A stretch of DNA of 41,539 bases. Origin: an uncultured Aequorivita sp. GTDB taxonomy: Bacteria > Bacteroidota > Bacteroidia > Flavobacteriales > Flavobacteriaceae. The notes under the pieces were generated by a model, which worked only from the letters and a program-made list of their open reading frames with translations, was not told the DNA's origin and did not search any database. Each line of letters opens with the position of its first letter. Position 1 is the stretch's first letter. Shown here one piece after another: positions 8,042-16,289 of this stretch. The stretch covers positions 1 to 41,539 of the forward strand of contig CAKZLK010000024.1 of the NCBI GenBank assembly GCA_937125455.1, read 5' to 3'. Made by a program: the position numbers and the translations under genes.

Positions 8042-8806
8042 ATGAAAGCTAAACTCGTAATTCTATTATTATTCCTTACAATCAATACTGTTTTTTCTCA
8101 GGAAATTATAAAAACAGATAGTATTGTAACTATAAAAAAGGAATATCTAAAATTTGATTATAAAGCATTAATTATTCCTTCCGCATTGTTGGCTTATGGA
8201 ATTGTTGGCATTGAGAGCGATGGTTTAAAAGGGCTTAACGCCAATATTCAGGAAGAAATAACGGAAGACATTGACGATAAATTTACTATTGATGATTTCT
8301 CACAATACGCTCCTGCATTGGCGGTTTATGGGCTTAATCTTTTTGGCATTGAAGGCAAAAATAATTTTAAAGACCGAAGCATTATTTTGGGAACTTCCTA
8401 TTTACTTATGGGAACTTGGGTTACCGTAATGAAAAAAACAACCCGTATTCAGCGACCCGACAAGAGTGGTTTTAACTCCTTTCCCTCTGGCCACACAGCG
8501 ACCGCTTTTGCAAGTGCGGAATTTTTATGGCAAGAGTATAAAGACGTGTCTTTATGGTATGGAATATCAGGATATGTGGTTGCTACGGGAACGGGATTTT
8601 TCAGGATATATAACAATAAACACTGGCTTACGGACGTGGCAATGGGTGCTGGTATTGGCATTATATCCACAAAAATCGCGTATTGGGTTTTTCCACTTAT
8701 AGACAAACACATCTTTAAGTCAAAAGAGAACAAAACTACTGCAATGGTTGCGCCTTTTTACAACGGAAAACAGCTAGGGGCAGGAATTCTGCTTAACATT
8801 AATTAA
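8042..8806 (+). CDS. PAP2-family phosphatase
   Basis: A 254-residue protein. The open frame extends upstream to 7946 and overlaps the previous gene, but the signal peptide (MKAKLVILLLFLTINTVFSQ) fixes the start at ATG 8042. All three PAP2 phosphatase signatures are present: K131-x6-R138P139 (KKTTRIQRP), P148SGH151, and R188-x5-H194 with D198 (RIYNNKHWLTD). Hydrophobic segments surround the motifs, consistent with a membrane-bound lipid phosphatase or undecaprenyl-/phosphatidate-type enzyme working at the periplasmic face. The substrate is not determinable. The gene sits between a PepSY-like lipoprotein and a COG4705-like membrane protein on the same strand, 10 bases before the latter. Confidence 0.9.
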   Translation: MKAKLVILLLFLTINTVFSQEIIKTDSIVTIKKEYLKFDYKALIIPSALLAYGIVGIESDGLKGLNANIQEEITEDIDDKFTIDDFSQYAPALAVYGLNLFGIEGKNNFKDRSIILGTSYLLMGTWVTVMKKTTRIQRPDKSGFNSFPSGHTATAFASAEFLWQEYKDVSLWYGISGYVVATGTGFFRIYNNKHWLTDVAMGAGIGIISTKIAYWVFPLIDKHIFKSKENKTTAMVAPFYNGKQLGAGILLNIN

Positions 8807-8816
8807 AAATAAAAAT

Positions 8817-9560
8817 ATGAAAACCTTAAATAAAGTAGCAGAGATTACATTAATCTTCTGGTTAATGAAAATTATTGCTACGACGCTTGGTGAAACCCTG
8901 GGTGATTTTTTATCAATGACTCTTAACTTGGGATATGCAATAGGTATTGGCATAACGGCAGTTTTCTTTTTGACTGTTCTCTTGATACAGTTGTTTTCAA
9001 AAAAATACATTCCCGTTTTTTATTGGCTGGTCATTATAGCAACTACAACTTTGGGAACTGAGATTTCAGATTTTATGGATCGTAGTTTGAATTTGGGCTA
9101 TACCCTTGGCAGTATTATACTTTTTACATTATTAATCACAACACTATTACTCTGGTATAACAAATTCAAAAATTTGAGTGTATTTCCTATATATAAAAAA
9201 GAAAAGGAGCTTTTTTATTGGATTGCAATTCTATTTTCAAACAGTTTGGGGACCGCCTTTGGTGATTACCTTAGCGACGTGATTGGAATGAGCTATTTGA
9301 ACGGTGCTTTGGTTACTGCGAGTATCATTTTAATTGTAGTTCTGCTCCATTATTTTACCAAAATAAACCAAATTATCCTGTTTTGGACTGCCTTTATATT
9401 CACCCGGCCTTTTGGTGCGACGTTTGGCGACTTTTTAACCAAACCAATTTCAAAAGGAGGATTAGATCTTGGTACCTTAAACGCCTCAATTGTTTCTATT
9501 GTTCTAATCGGCATATTAATCGTAGTGTCCCACAAACGCTTGAAAAGCATAAACGGATAG
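8817..9560 (+). CDS. COG4705-like integral membrane protein with four internal repeats
   Basis: A 247-residue, highly hydrophobic protein with about eight predicted membrane helices. A 20-residue unit recurs at about 14-33, 69-88, 134-153 and 189-208. Each copy starts with an aromatic pair (FW/YW), continues through T-x-(L/P)(L/F)G, and ends in a (G/S)DF/Y or DFM motif: TTLGETLGDFLS, TTLGTEISDFMD, NSLGTAFGDYLS, RPFGATFGDFLT. Spacing of 55, 65 and 55 residues suggests two successive duplications. This is the plan of the uncharacterised membrane-anchored COG4705 group. The repeated Gly-x-x-x-Asp units on helices are reminiscent of an ion-binding site, but function is unknown. It ends just before a strong terminator. 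Confidence 0.75.
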   Translation: MKTLNKVAEITLIFWLMKIIATTLGETLGDFLSMTLNLGYAIGIGITAVFFLTVLLIQLFSKKYIPVFYWLVIIATTTLGTEISDFMDRSLNLGYTLGSIILFTLLITTLLLWYNKFKNLSVFPIYKKEKELFYWIAILFSNSLGTAFGDYLSDVIGMSYLNGALVTASIILIVVLLHYFTKINQIILFWTAFIFTRPFGATFGDFLTKPISKGGLDLGTLNASIVSIVLIGILIVVSHKRLKSING

Positions 9561-9564
9561 ATAA

Positions 9565-9597
9565 AAAAATCCTGCTGTTATTTTCAGCAGGATTTTT
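9565..9597. terminator. Bidirectional rho-independent terminator
   Basis: A perfect stem (AAAAATCCTGCTG with CAGCAGGATTTTT) encloses a 7-base loop. A run on the left and a T run on the right allow it to act for the COG4705-like gene (plus strand) and the convergent gene at 9618-10058 (minus strand). Confidence 0.9.
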
Positions 9598-9617
9598 ATT
9601 TAAAGACTAATAAATTT

Positions 9618-10058
9618 TTAAAACCATTGGTTCCACGGAATTCTGCTTAGCATTAAAACCAGTGCAATGGTATAAAAAATGGCCAAGATTTTGAATTTTC
9701 CATGGGAAAGCAATTTCTTTTTATGTTTTGAATATCCAACTGTAATAAAAATTACTGTCAAAATCATCACGAAAGGGTGTTCTATAGCGTACAATCTATA
9801 TTCTGAATTCTTCATTACCTCACCCATCCCCACGGTAGAAATATTTTGTAATCCCAAAGGAGAGACAAAATACAAAACAAGCCCAATGAGCAACTGAATA
9901 TGTGTAACAATTAGGGCGAAGAGTGAAATTCTAAAATCTTTGGCACCGTATTCTCTTTTTGAAAAGAATCCTGCAAGTGCATTGAATGTTGCAAGCAACA
10001 CAATGAGCAATACTAAATACGCCCAGTAAGAATGAATAAATTGAATAGTTGTATACAT
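9618..10058 (-). CDS. Four-helix membrane protein, uncharacterised (b-type cytochrome-like layout)
   Basis: A 146-residue protein with four hydrophobic helices and conserved-looking histidines near helix ends (IQFIHSYW, VTHIQLLIG, IEHPFVM), plus a C-terminal RIPWNQWF. From memory, close flavobacterial relatives are sometimes labelled '50S ribosomal protein L27', which this clearly is not: there is no ribosomal motif and the protein is a membrane protein. Paired histidines in helices could bind haem, which is speculation. The frame opens at TTG 10085, but a TAnnTTTG element lies on top of that codon (10083-10090), so ATG 10058 is the likely start. It stands alone between two terminators. Confidence 0.75.
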   Translation of the reverse strand: MYTTIQFIHSYWAYLVLLIVLLATFNALAGFFSKREYGAKDFRISLFALIVTHIQLLIGLVLYFVSPLGLQNISTVGMGEVMKNSEYRLYAIEHPFVMILTVIFITVGYSKHKKKLLSHGKFKILAIFYTIALVLMLSRIPWNQWF

Positions 10059-10082
10059 ATTTAACTGTTTTTTGAAGTCTTC

Positions 10083-10090
10083 CAAAGATA
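10083..10090 (-). promoter_or_regulatory. Candidate -7 promoter element for the gene at 9618-10058
   Basis: On the minus strand the sequence reads TATCTTTG, an exact match to the Bacteroidetes TAnnTTTG -7 element, 24 bases before ATG 10058 and just after the terminator of the upstream gene. Upstream is a T-rich stretch rather than a clear TTTG at -33. Confidence 0.45.
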
Positions 10091-10106
10091 AGGTTTATAA
10101 ATAAAA

Positions 10107-10134
10107 AAAATGCCCCAAAAATTTGGGGCATTTT
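10107..10134 (-). terminator. Rho-independent terminator of the TonB receptor gene
   Basis: A perfect hairpin (AAAATGCCCCAAA with TTTGGGGCATTTT, 2-base loop) lies 20 bases after the receptor stop at 10154. On the minus strand it is followed by a run of eight T. Confidence 0.9.
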
Positions 10135-10153
10135 CTAAACAATCAAATAATTA

Positions 10154-12784
10154 TTAGAAGTCGTAACGGATACTTGCGTTCCAAGTTCTTCCGTTACCGT
10201 AAAAGTAACCATAAGAATCTTTTTGGCTCAAGTACATTTCGTTAGTAGCGTTATAGCAGTTTGCTCTAATTGTGAAATCATTGCCTCCAAAATCAAATTT
10301 GTAAGTAATTCCAGCATCTAAAACACTATAAGCAGGCAAACGTTCTGCTTGGTATACATCACCAGCTAATGATGCATCAACCACATCGCCAGCATCAACA
10401 AAACCGTAAAGATCTGTATAGATGTTATAATCTGCATCTACACTAAGACCACCGATAACATTGTATTTGAAACCAAAACCGAAAGACGTTTGTGGTGCAT
10501 TGCCCACTTTTGTTCCACTTAAGTTTACAGAACCTTCTTCCAATACTACATTGGTTTCATTATCTCTGGTTTGGAAAGGTGTTTTACCATCGTATTTCCA
10601 GTTACCAATACTTCCGAAAGCTCTGAACATAAAATCACTTGAATAACGGTATTTACCTTCAAACTCAAAACCTTTGTGAACTTGAGTAATATCAGTAAAT
10701 CTTTGGTAACGATCTACTTGCTCAACTGGATTAGAAGAAGTTGGATCTGCTGCAATAAAACCTCCTTGAAGGAATCTGTTACCCCAGCTGGTGTAGTAAC
10801 CGTTTAAATCTAAGCTAAATGCTCCTGCACGAAGTCTATAACCAACTTCAACACCTAATATTTCTTCATTATCAATTTCATTATCACCTTGTAAAATGTA
10901 GTTTGAGTTTCTGATATCATCAAAAATATTATCTAAGAAAGGTTGTCTTGAGTAATATCCTGCATTTACGAAAATAGTATTGTTTTCGATGAAGGTGTAA
11001 CCCATTCCTCCTTTAACATTATAACCCAATTTATTTACTTTATCAGATTTTCCAAGACCGTTTACGCCTTCTATTTCAGTTCCTTGTGCACGGCCCTCTC
11101 TTTGGTAGCTCTGTGTAGAAACTGCACCTTGTACAAAAGCGGAGAAATTATCTGTTTTATATTCAGCTTGTCCGAAACCACCGATGTAATTGATGTATTC
11201 TGAATAGTCATAGTTGAAACGTTGACTCTCATCTGCAGATTTGAATAAAGCTGCCCAAGGATTTGCTTCAAAAGTATCGCTAATAACATAGTTGCTATCT
11301 CTTTGGTCACCATAACCAAAGTTATCTGCATAACCTTGAAGACCTAATAGATTATTCATTTGATAAAAGTGGGTACCTTTATACATACGTGTATCAAGAC
11401 CAATATTTACAGTGAAGTTATCACTTACATTGCTTTCTAGGTTGGTAAGGAAACCATACCAGTTATGGTTGTTTACAGACATTCTTCTTGCAAGAGAGCT
11501 ACCGTAGTTACCAATACCGTTTTCAGCAGATTCAATGTTATTGTCAATGATAGCATTGAAATCTATTTCGCCATTATTATCACGAATAATATTTCTTGAG
11601 CTACCTGCAGGTCCTGTTCCACCTCCACGACCAAAAGAGGCATAAGCAACAGAAGACAAGTTAGTCTTTTCACTTATGGTCCAATCCCAGTTAAGGTTTA
11701 AAATTGGTTTGTGGTAGTAGTTTCTTCTGATAGTATATCTTTCGCCATCCAAAAATCCAGAGTTGTTGTTATAGCGTTTTCCGTACTGTGCGTAATCCTC
11801 TAAAGACTTTGAGAAGTTCTGGTCGTGCCATTGTGGGGCTCCAGTTAATAAAAAGTTGAAAGAGTGCTTGTCGTTTGGCACATAACCTACGCCAATAAAA
11901 TAGTTCTGACCTTGTCCTGCAGTTCCATCAGAATATTTTCTGTGTGCTTGCCAGTGGTCAATCAAAAATGAGTAAGCCCATTTTCCTTGCAAACCAGAGT
12001 CATAACTTAATGTTCCTTTGAAATAACTATCGTTACCTGTCATAAAACGTGCAAATCCACCTTCTTTTCTACCAGCGGCACGAGAAACGATGTTAACGGT
12101 ACCTCCAACAGACGAAATAGCCAGTTTTGAAGAACCTAAACCACGCTGCACCTGAACTGCATTTGCAACGTCGGACATTCCAGACCAGTTGGACCAGTAC
12201 ATTCTTCCATCTTCCATACCATTAATAGGTTGTCCGTTCAAAAGGAATGCAGTGTTTGTTTGGTCAAAACCACGCAAGAACATTTGTGAGTCACCAAAAC
12301 CACCAGCTTGATTAGAAACATAAACACTAGGTGTACTTTTTATAGCTTCAGGGAATTCCACATTACCTATAGCTTTAGCTTGGATTTCAGCAGATGTAAT
12401 AGTAGAAACGGCAATAGGAGTTTGACGATCTTTCGCCATATCTATAATTCCTTTTCCTACAATAACTACTTCTTCAAGAGCATCAGAGTCTACAGTAATT
12501 TTAACAGTACCTAAGTTAGCTGTTCCATTTGTAATTTTGAACGGTACTTTTTCAATAGTATATCCAATGTATGAAATTGTAATTGTACCCGTTTTAGCAG
12601 AAGTTTGAAGTGTGAAATTTCCATCAAAATCGGTAATGGCACCATTAGTTGTGCCTGTCTCAACCACATTGGCTCCCGCCAAAGGATCATTTGATTCAGA
12701 ATCAATTACTGTTCCAGTAACAGTTGATTGTGAAAAAGCGGCAAAACCGCCCAATAGAAAAACAAGAAGTAAAAGTTTTCTCAT
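10154..12784 (-). CDS. TonB-dependent receptor with CarboxypepD-like domain
   Basis: An 876-residue outer-membrane receptor. The frame is open for 21 codons upstream, but the signal peptide (MRKLLLLVFLLGGFAAFSQ) sets the start at ATG 12784. It has a CarboxypepD-like beta domain (about 20-95: VTGTVIDSESNDPLAGANVVETGT, DFDGNFTL), a linker with VVIVGKGIIDMAKDRQTPIAVSTI, a plug (about 130-235: FPEAIKSTPSVYVSNQAGGFGD, FLRGFDQTNTAFLLNGQPING, GTVNIVSRAA), and a long barrel ending in NASIRYDF. The substrate cannot be read from the sequence. It is monocistronic: it has its own promoter with a palindrome at -33 (12821-12863) and a strong terminator. No SusD-like partner is adjacent. Confidence 0.92.
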   Translation of the reverse strand: MRKLLLLVFLLGGFAAFSQSTVTGTVIDSESNDPLAGANVVETGTTNGAITDFDGNFTLQTSAKTGTITISYIGYTIEKVPFKITNGTANLGTVKITVDSDALEEVVIVGKGIIDMAKDRQTPIAVSTITSAEIQAKAIGNVEFPEAIKSTPSVYVSNQAGGFGDSQMFLRGFDQTNTAFLLNGQPINGMEDGRMYWSNWSGMSDVANAVQVQRGLGSSKLAISSVGGTVNIVSRAAGRKEGGFARFMTGNDSYFKGTLSYDSGLQGKWAYSFLIDHWQAHRKYSDGTAGQGQNYFIGVGYVPNDKHSFNFLLTGAPQWHDQNFSKSLEDYAQYGKRYNNNSGFLDGERYTIRRNYYHKPILNLNWDWTISEKTNLSSVAYASFGRGGGTGPAGSSRNIIRDNNGEIDFNAIIDNNIESAENGIGNYGSSLARRMSVNNHNWYGFLTNLESNVSDNFTVNIGLDTRMYKGTHFYQMNNLLGLQGYADNFGYGDQRDSNYVISDTFEANPWAALFKSADESQRFNYDYSEYINYIGGFGQAEYKTDNFSAFVQGAVSTQSYQREGRAQGTEIEGVNGLGKSDKVNKLGYNVKGGMGYTFIENNTIFVNAGYYSRQPFLDNIFDDIRNSNYILQGDNEIDNEEILGVEVGYRLRAGAFSLDLNGYYTSWGNRFLQGGFIAADPTSSNPVEQVDRYQRFTDITQVHKGFEFEGKYRYSSDFMFRAFGSIGNWKYDGKTPFQTRDNETNVVLEEGSVNLSGTKVGNAPQTSFGFGFKYNVIGGLSVDADYNIYTDLYGFVDAGDVVDASLAGDVYQAERLPAYSVLDAGITYKFDFGGNDFTIRANCYNATNEMYLSQKDSYGYFYGNGRTWNASIRYDF

Positions 12785-12820
12785 GAAATTAAATTTTAAG
12801 TTTAAGTTTAAAAATTTCTG

Positions 12821-12848
12821 CAAAAATACAATCTTAAATAACCTCAAA
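12821..12848 (-). promoter_or_regulatory. Promoter of the TonB receptor gene (TTTG / TATTTTTGC)
   Basis: On the minus strand TATTTTTG (12828-12821), followed by C, matches the TAnnTTTG -7 element exactly. TTTG (12848-12845) lies 16 bases upstream in the -33 position. The leader to ATG 12784 would be about 30 bases and is A/T-rich with no Shine-Dalgarno sequence, as is usual in this phylum. Confidence 0.6.
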
Positions 12849-12863
12849 CCAATAAAATTGGTT
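12847..12863. promoter_or_regulatory. 17-bp palindrome overlapping the -33 element (operator candidate)
   Basis: AACCAAT-AAA-ATTGGTT is a perfect 7-bp inverted repeat with a 3-base centre. It overlaps the TTTG of the receptor promoter by two bases. There is no T tract after it and no gene end nearby, so a protein-binding site is more plausible than a terminator. Confidence 0.4.
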
Positions 12864-12978
12864 AAGAAATCTTTAAGAGAAATATATCAGAATAAAAGTA
12901 AAATTTAATGGTTAAATAACTGAATATGTGAAGTTTATTTAATAACAAGGTTATTAACATATTAAGTTAAGGTAAAAA

Positions 12979-14202
12979 TTAAAATGAAATACAGTCTAAT
13001 TTTTCCTTCAACGGAAGCAGATTTGCGAAATATTGTTCGTGTAACTCTTTCGGAAGTGGTTGCGAAAATGGAGTGTCTTCTTTAAAAGGATCTACCTCTT
13101 TTCCGTTTTTCCAAAAACGGTAACATACATGTGGGCCACTTGTATTTCCAGTCATACCAATCCAGCCAATTACATCACCTTGACTTACGTGTTGTCCTAC
13201 TTTCACATTCCGGGCTTTCATATGAAGATATTGAGTTTCGTAAGTGCCATTATGTCTAATTTTTACATAATTTCCATTACCCCCTCTTCTTTCAGATTTT
13301 GTGACAACACCATCTGCCGTAGCCAAAATGGGTGTACCAATTGGAGCCGCAAAATCAGTTCCGCGGTGTGGTCTAAGTTTAAAACCGTAATATTTTATAC
13401 GCCTGTTAGGATTGTAACGCGAAGATATTCGACTGAATTTTACGGGAGCTTTTAAAAACGCACGTTTTAAGTTGTTGGCCAATTCATCATAATAGCCAGA
13501 TACTTTTTCCAAGGAATCTGAAGTGAACTTAAATGCGTAAAGCGGTTTGCCACGATGTTCAAAATAGGCAGCCTTTATTTCTTGAAGTCCTCCAGGAATG
13601 GTATCATTAATAAACTTTTCAGTGTAAACAACCTTAAAGCGATCTCCAGGCTGCAATTTAAAAAAGTTAATGGTCCAAGCGTAGATATTGGCCAGTTGAT
13701 CCGTCATATACGGACTTAAATTTTGCTCCTCCATGGTTGCTGAAAGCGAACTAGTTATAACACCTGAAGCTTCTCTTTCCTCATAACGAACAGGCTTTTG
13801 ACTATTGTAAATTGAAAGTGTATCTCTAAAATCTACAACTGCATAGTCTACTTTGTTGGTCTCGTATATAAAAACTTGGGTTTTGTTGAGTGAATCTTTG
13901 GAATTGAGAAGCACATAGGGTTTCCCAACCACAATTTTCCGAACATCAAAACTATCACGGAATTTAGTAGCCACTTCCATGATTTTTTCTTGGGGAACTC
14001 CGTTGGCAAAAAGAATGTCCCCAAAAGTATCTCCCTTTCTAATAGTATCCCGTATAACATTAAAGTCATTCAGGATATAACCGTACTGTTCAATTTCCGG
14101 TTCTGCGACCACTTCATTTGTGTCGGCTAGATTTTCTTTTGTATTGTCGCAAGCGGCAGTAAGTATGGTAAGGATTAGTGAGGCTAAAATTAAATTCTTC
14201 AA
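12979..14202 (-). CDS. M23 (LytM-type) metallopeptidase lipoprotein
   Basis: A 407-residue protein with a lipobox (LTAAC, cysteine 18), an N-terminal LysM/OapA-like part (RKGDTFGDILFANGVP, about 58-75), a middle region with LSPYMTDQLANIYAWTINFFKLQPGD, and the M23 domain at about 260-385. Zinc-site residues are H279 and D283 (HRGTDFAAP), H327 (YLHM) and H358. The last motif reads H358-V-C360-Y-R-F, so a cysteine stands where the usual HxH has its second, zinc-binding histidine. I believe this HVCYRF form recurs in Bacteroidetes. M23 enzymes cut cross-bridges in peptidoglycan during cell growth and division. The gene follows the DUF3108 gene by 27 bases, probably in one operon. Confidence 0.9.
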   Translation of the reverse strand: MKNLILASLILTILTAACDNTKENLADTNEVVAEPEIEQYGYILNDFNVIRDTIRKGDTFGDILFANGVPQEKIMEVATKFRDSFDVRKIVVGKPYVLLNSKDSLNKTQVFIYETNKVDYAVVDFRDTLSIYNSQKPVRYEEREASGVITSSLSATMEEQNLSPYMTDQLANIYAWTINFFKLQPGDRFKVVYTEKFINDTIPGGLQEIKAAYFEHRGKPLYAFKFTSDSLEKVSGYYDELANNLKRAFLKAPVKFSRISSRYNPNRRIKYYGFKLRPHRGTDFAAPIGTPILATADGVVTKSERRGGNGNYVKIRHNGTYETQYLHMKARNVKVGQHVSQGDVIGWIGMTGNTSGPHVCYRFWKNGKEVDPFKEDTPFSQPLPKELHEQYFANLLPLKEKLDCISF

Positions 14203-14229
14203 TGCGGGGGAGTTTTCGGTATTATTATA

Positions 14230-15003
14230 TTAATCTGCCAATATTTTAAAGGAATGTTGCAATCCCTTAAATTCGGTCAGGGTTGCTTTTAGGGAACCCA
14301 CAGCCAAATCTGCTTTTATAAGCAATGGTATTTTGTTTTTATCGTCGCTAACCCAGACAGTTAGACTTTCTTTTTCTTTAAAAACACGCCCCGATTGAAC
14401 GTAGGGCCTAAAAATCAAGGTGCGAACGCGCCCAAAATTAGTATCTAATATTTCTTTTCCAAGGAATTTTAACCTGAATTTGTAATTTTCTTTATCAAAA
14501 AACATGTTCATTTCTATAACATCTCCCTCTTTGATATTTTCAGTGTCCAATTTATTCCGAAGATAATAAAACGCCGAAACCATATCCTGTGTTTCTTTAG
14601 GAAATGAAAACACATTAATTTCATTGTGTTTTTTATCGTTTACTCTAGCCTTATTAGTAGTATGATTAAAATCTATTTGGATATTTTTGGTATAGCCGCC
14701 TTCATCAATTTTTCGAATAAAGCGATATGGAATATCATTTTCCTTATCAATATAGGATTGATAATCGTCTTCAACTTTAAAAAACCATTTTGAAACCCCC
14801 ACTGTTTCACCATAGCCACGAACATGAAAAACACTCTTTCCATTTAATGTGGCATTTTTTACATTTAGGGTTGCATAGCCAGCTGTAACAAAACCATAGT
14901 GCACACGGAATTTGAAATATTCACCGTCGCCAAAAGCTCTTTCCTGTGCGGAAAGAAAAGACATACTAGAAAAAAGAGCTAAAAACGCGAGCAGCTTTTT
15001 CAT
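14230..15003 (-). CDS. DUF3108 domain-containing exported protein
   Basis: A 257-residue protein with a signal peptide (MKKLLAFLALFSSMSFLSAQ) followed by the DUF3108 pattern: AFGDGEYFKFRVHYGFVTAGYATL, VRGYGETVGVSKWFFKVED, DKENDIPYRFIRKIDEGGY, MVSAFYYLRN, and a C-terminal LTVWVSDDKNKIPLLIKADLAVGSLKATL. DUF3108 proteins are probably periplasmic beta-rich proteins of unknown function, often next to cell-envelope genes. Here it is directly upstream of the M23 peptidase on the same strand, pointing to an envelope role. No clear promoter motif was found just upstream. Confidence 0.85.
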   Translation of the reverse strand: MKKLLAFLALFSSMSFLSAQERAFGDGEYFKFRVHYGFVTAGYATLNVKNATLNGKSVFHVRGYGETVGVSKWFFKVEDDYQSYIDKENDIPYRFIRKIDEGGYTKNIQIDFNHTTNKARVNDKKHNEINVFSFPKETQDMVSAFYYLRNKLDTENIKEGDVIEMNMFFDKENYKFRLKFLGKEILDTNFGRVRTLIFRPYVQSGRVFKEKESLTVWVSDDKNKIPLLIKADLAVGSLKATLTEFKGLQHSFKILAD

Positions 15004-15061
15004 AAAGAGAGACTTTGGGAATTTATGATTTTCAAATTACAACTACCATTCCAAAAAAAAT

Positions 15062-15093
15062 AAAACCCCACCTTCTTAAGACGATGGGGTTTT
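15062..15093 (-). terminator. Rho-independent terminator of hmgA-hppD
   Basis: AAAACCCCA pairs perfectly with TGGGGTTTT across a 14-base loop. On the minus strand the stem is followed by ATTTTTTTT. It lies 15 bases past the hppD stop. Confidence 0.85.
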
Positions 15094-15107
15094 CCAATTG
15101 TTACATA

Positions 15108-16268
15108 TTATAAAGTTCCTCGTTGTTCTTGTTCCCGCTCGATAGATTCAAAAAGTGCTTTAAAGTTTCCCGCTCCAAATCCTTTTGCTCCCATACGCTG
15201 TATAATTTCGAAAAATAGGGTCGGTCTGTCTTCCAAAGGTTTAGTGAATATTTGAAGTAAGTAGCCTTCTTCATCAGCATCAATCATAATAGAGAGATTT
15301 TTTAGCTCGTTGATGTCTTCTTTCATCATTTTCATATGATCGCCCAATCGGCGAGGTATATCGTCATAATAAGCTTGAGGTGGTGGTGGCAAAAATTCGA
15401 TGCCGCGTTCTTTAAGCTGGCTTACGGTTTTTATAATATCATCTGTTGCAACTGCTAAATGTTGCACTCCAGAGTCTTCATAAAAATCCAAATATTCTTC
15501 AATCTGCGATTTCTTAATTCCTTTAGCAGGTTCGTTTATTGGGAATTTAATACGTCCGTTACCATTGCTCATAACTTTACTCATCAGCGCTGAATATTCC
15601 GTGTGGATTTGTTTGTCATCAAATGAAAGGAAGTTTACAAAGCCCATTACGTCCTCATACCATTTTACCCATTTATTCATTTGACCCCAACCTACGTTGC
15701 CAACCATATGGTCTATATACTTAAGACCCGTTGGAGTTGGGTTATAATCACTTTTCCATTCACGGAAACCTGGCAGAAATTTTCCGTTGTAGTTTTTACG
15801 TTCCACAAAAATATGTACAGTTTCGCCATACGTGTAGATTCCGCTGCGCAATACTTCACCGTGTTCATCTTTTTCTACGGTAGGTTCCATAAAAGGTTTG
15901 GCACCTCGTTTGGTGGTTTCTTCAAAAGCGCTACGTGCATCCTCCACCCAAAGTGCAATAACTTTTACGCCATCGCCGTGTTTAACTAAATGGTCGTTTA
16001 TTGGGGATTTGCTATTTAAAGGTGTGGTAAGCACCAGCCTAATTTTATCCTGTTTTAAAACATAACTTACAGAATCTCGCGAACCCGTTTCCAAACCTTT
16101 ATAGGCGTATGATTGAAATCCGAAGGCCGTTTTATAAAAATGGGCACTTTGTTTTGCGTTACCCACGTAAAATTCTACGTAATCAGTTCCTAATAAAGGC
16201 AGAAAATCTTCAGCGCCTTCAAATATTTTTTCCAGTCCGTAATTGACTGATTTTACTTCTTTGCTCAT
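15108..16268 (-). CDS. hppD: 4-hydroxyphenylpyruvate dioxygenase
   Basis: A 386-residue cytosolic Fe(II) enzyme that turns 4-hydroxyphenylpyruvate into homogentisate in tyrosine breakdown. It has two VOC (glyoxalase-fold) domains: an N-terminal one (about 25-160: DYVEFYVGNAKQSAHFY) and a catalytic C-terminal one. The iron ligands are H187 (YIDHMVGN), H270 (VQHLAVATDD) and E354 (FFEIIQR). The C-terminal signature GAKGFGAGNFKALFESIEREQ closes the active site. Length is typical for the family. It is 21 bases downstream of homogentisate dioxygenase, the next enzyme of the pathway, and shares its terminator. Confidence 0.97.
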   Translation of the reverse strand: MSKEVKSVNYGLEKIFEGAEDFLPLLGTDYVEFYVGNAKQSAHFYKTAFGFQSYAYKGLETGSRDSVSYVLKQDKIRLVLTTPLNSKSPINDHLVKHGDGVKVIALWVEDARSAFEETTKRGAKPFMEPTVEKDEHGEVLRSGIYTYGETVHIFVERKNYNGKFLPGFREWKSDYNPTPTGLKYIDHMVGNVGWGQMNKWVKWYEDVMGFVNFLSFDDKQIHTEYSALMSKVMSNGNGRIKFPINEPAKGIKKSQIEEYLDFYEDSGVQHLAVATDDIIKTVSQLKERGIEFLPPPPQAYYDDIPRRLGDHMKMMKEDINELKNLSIMIDADEEGYLLQIFTKPLEDRPTLFFEIIQRMGAKGFGAGNFKALFESIEREQEQRGTL

Positions 16269-16289
16269 AATATTAAGTATTGAAATTTT

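Noticed and set aside
13060-13455. 131-residue plus-strand ORF
   Set aside because: It lies opposite the catalytic domain of the M23 peptidase, has no family features, and is a codon-structure shadow.
15681-15989. 102-residue plus-strand ORF
   Set aside because: It is antisense to hppD and has no recognisable content.
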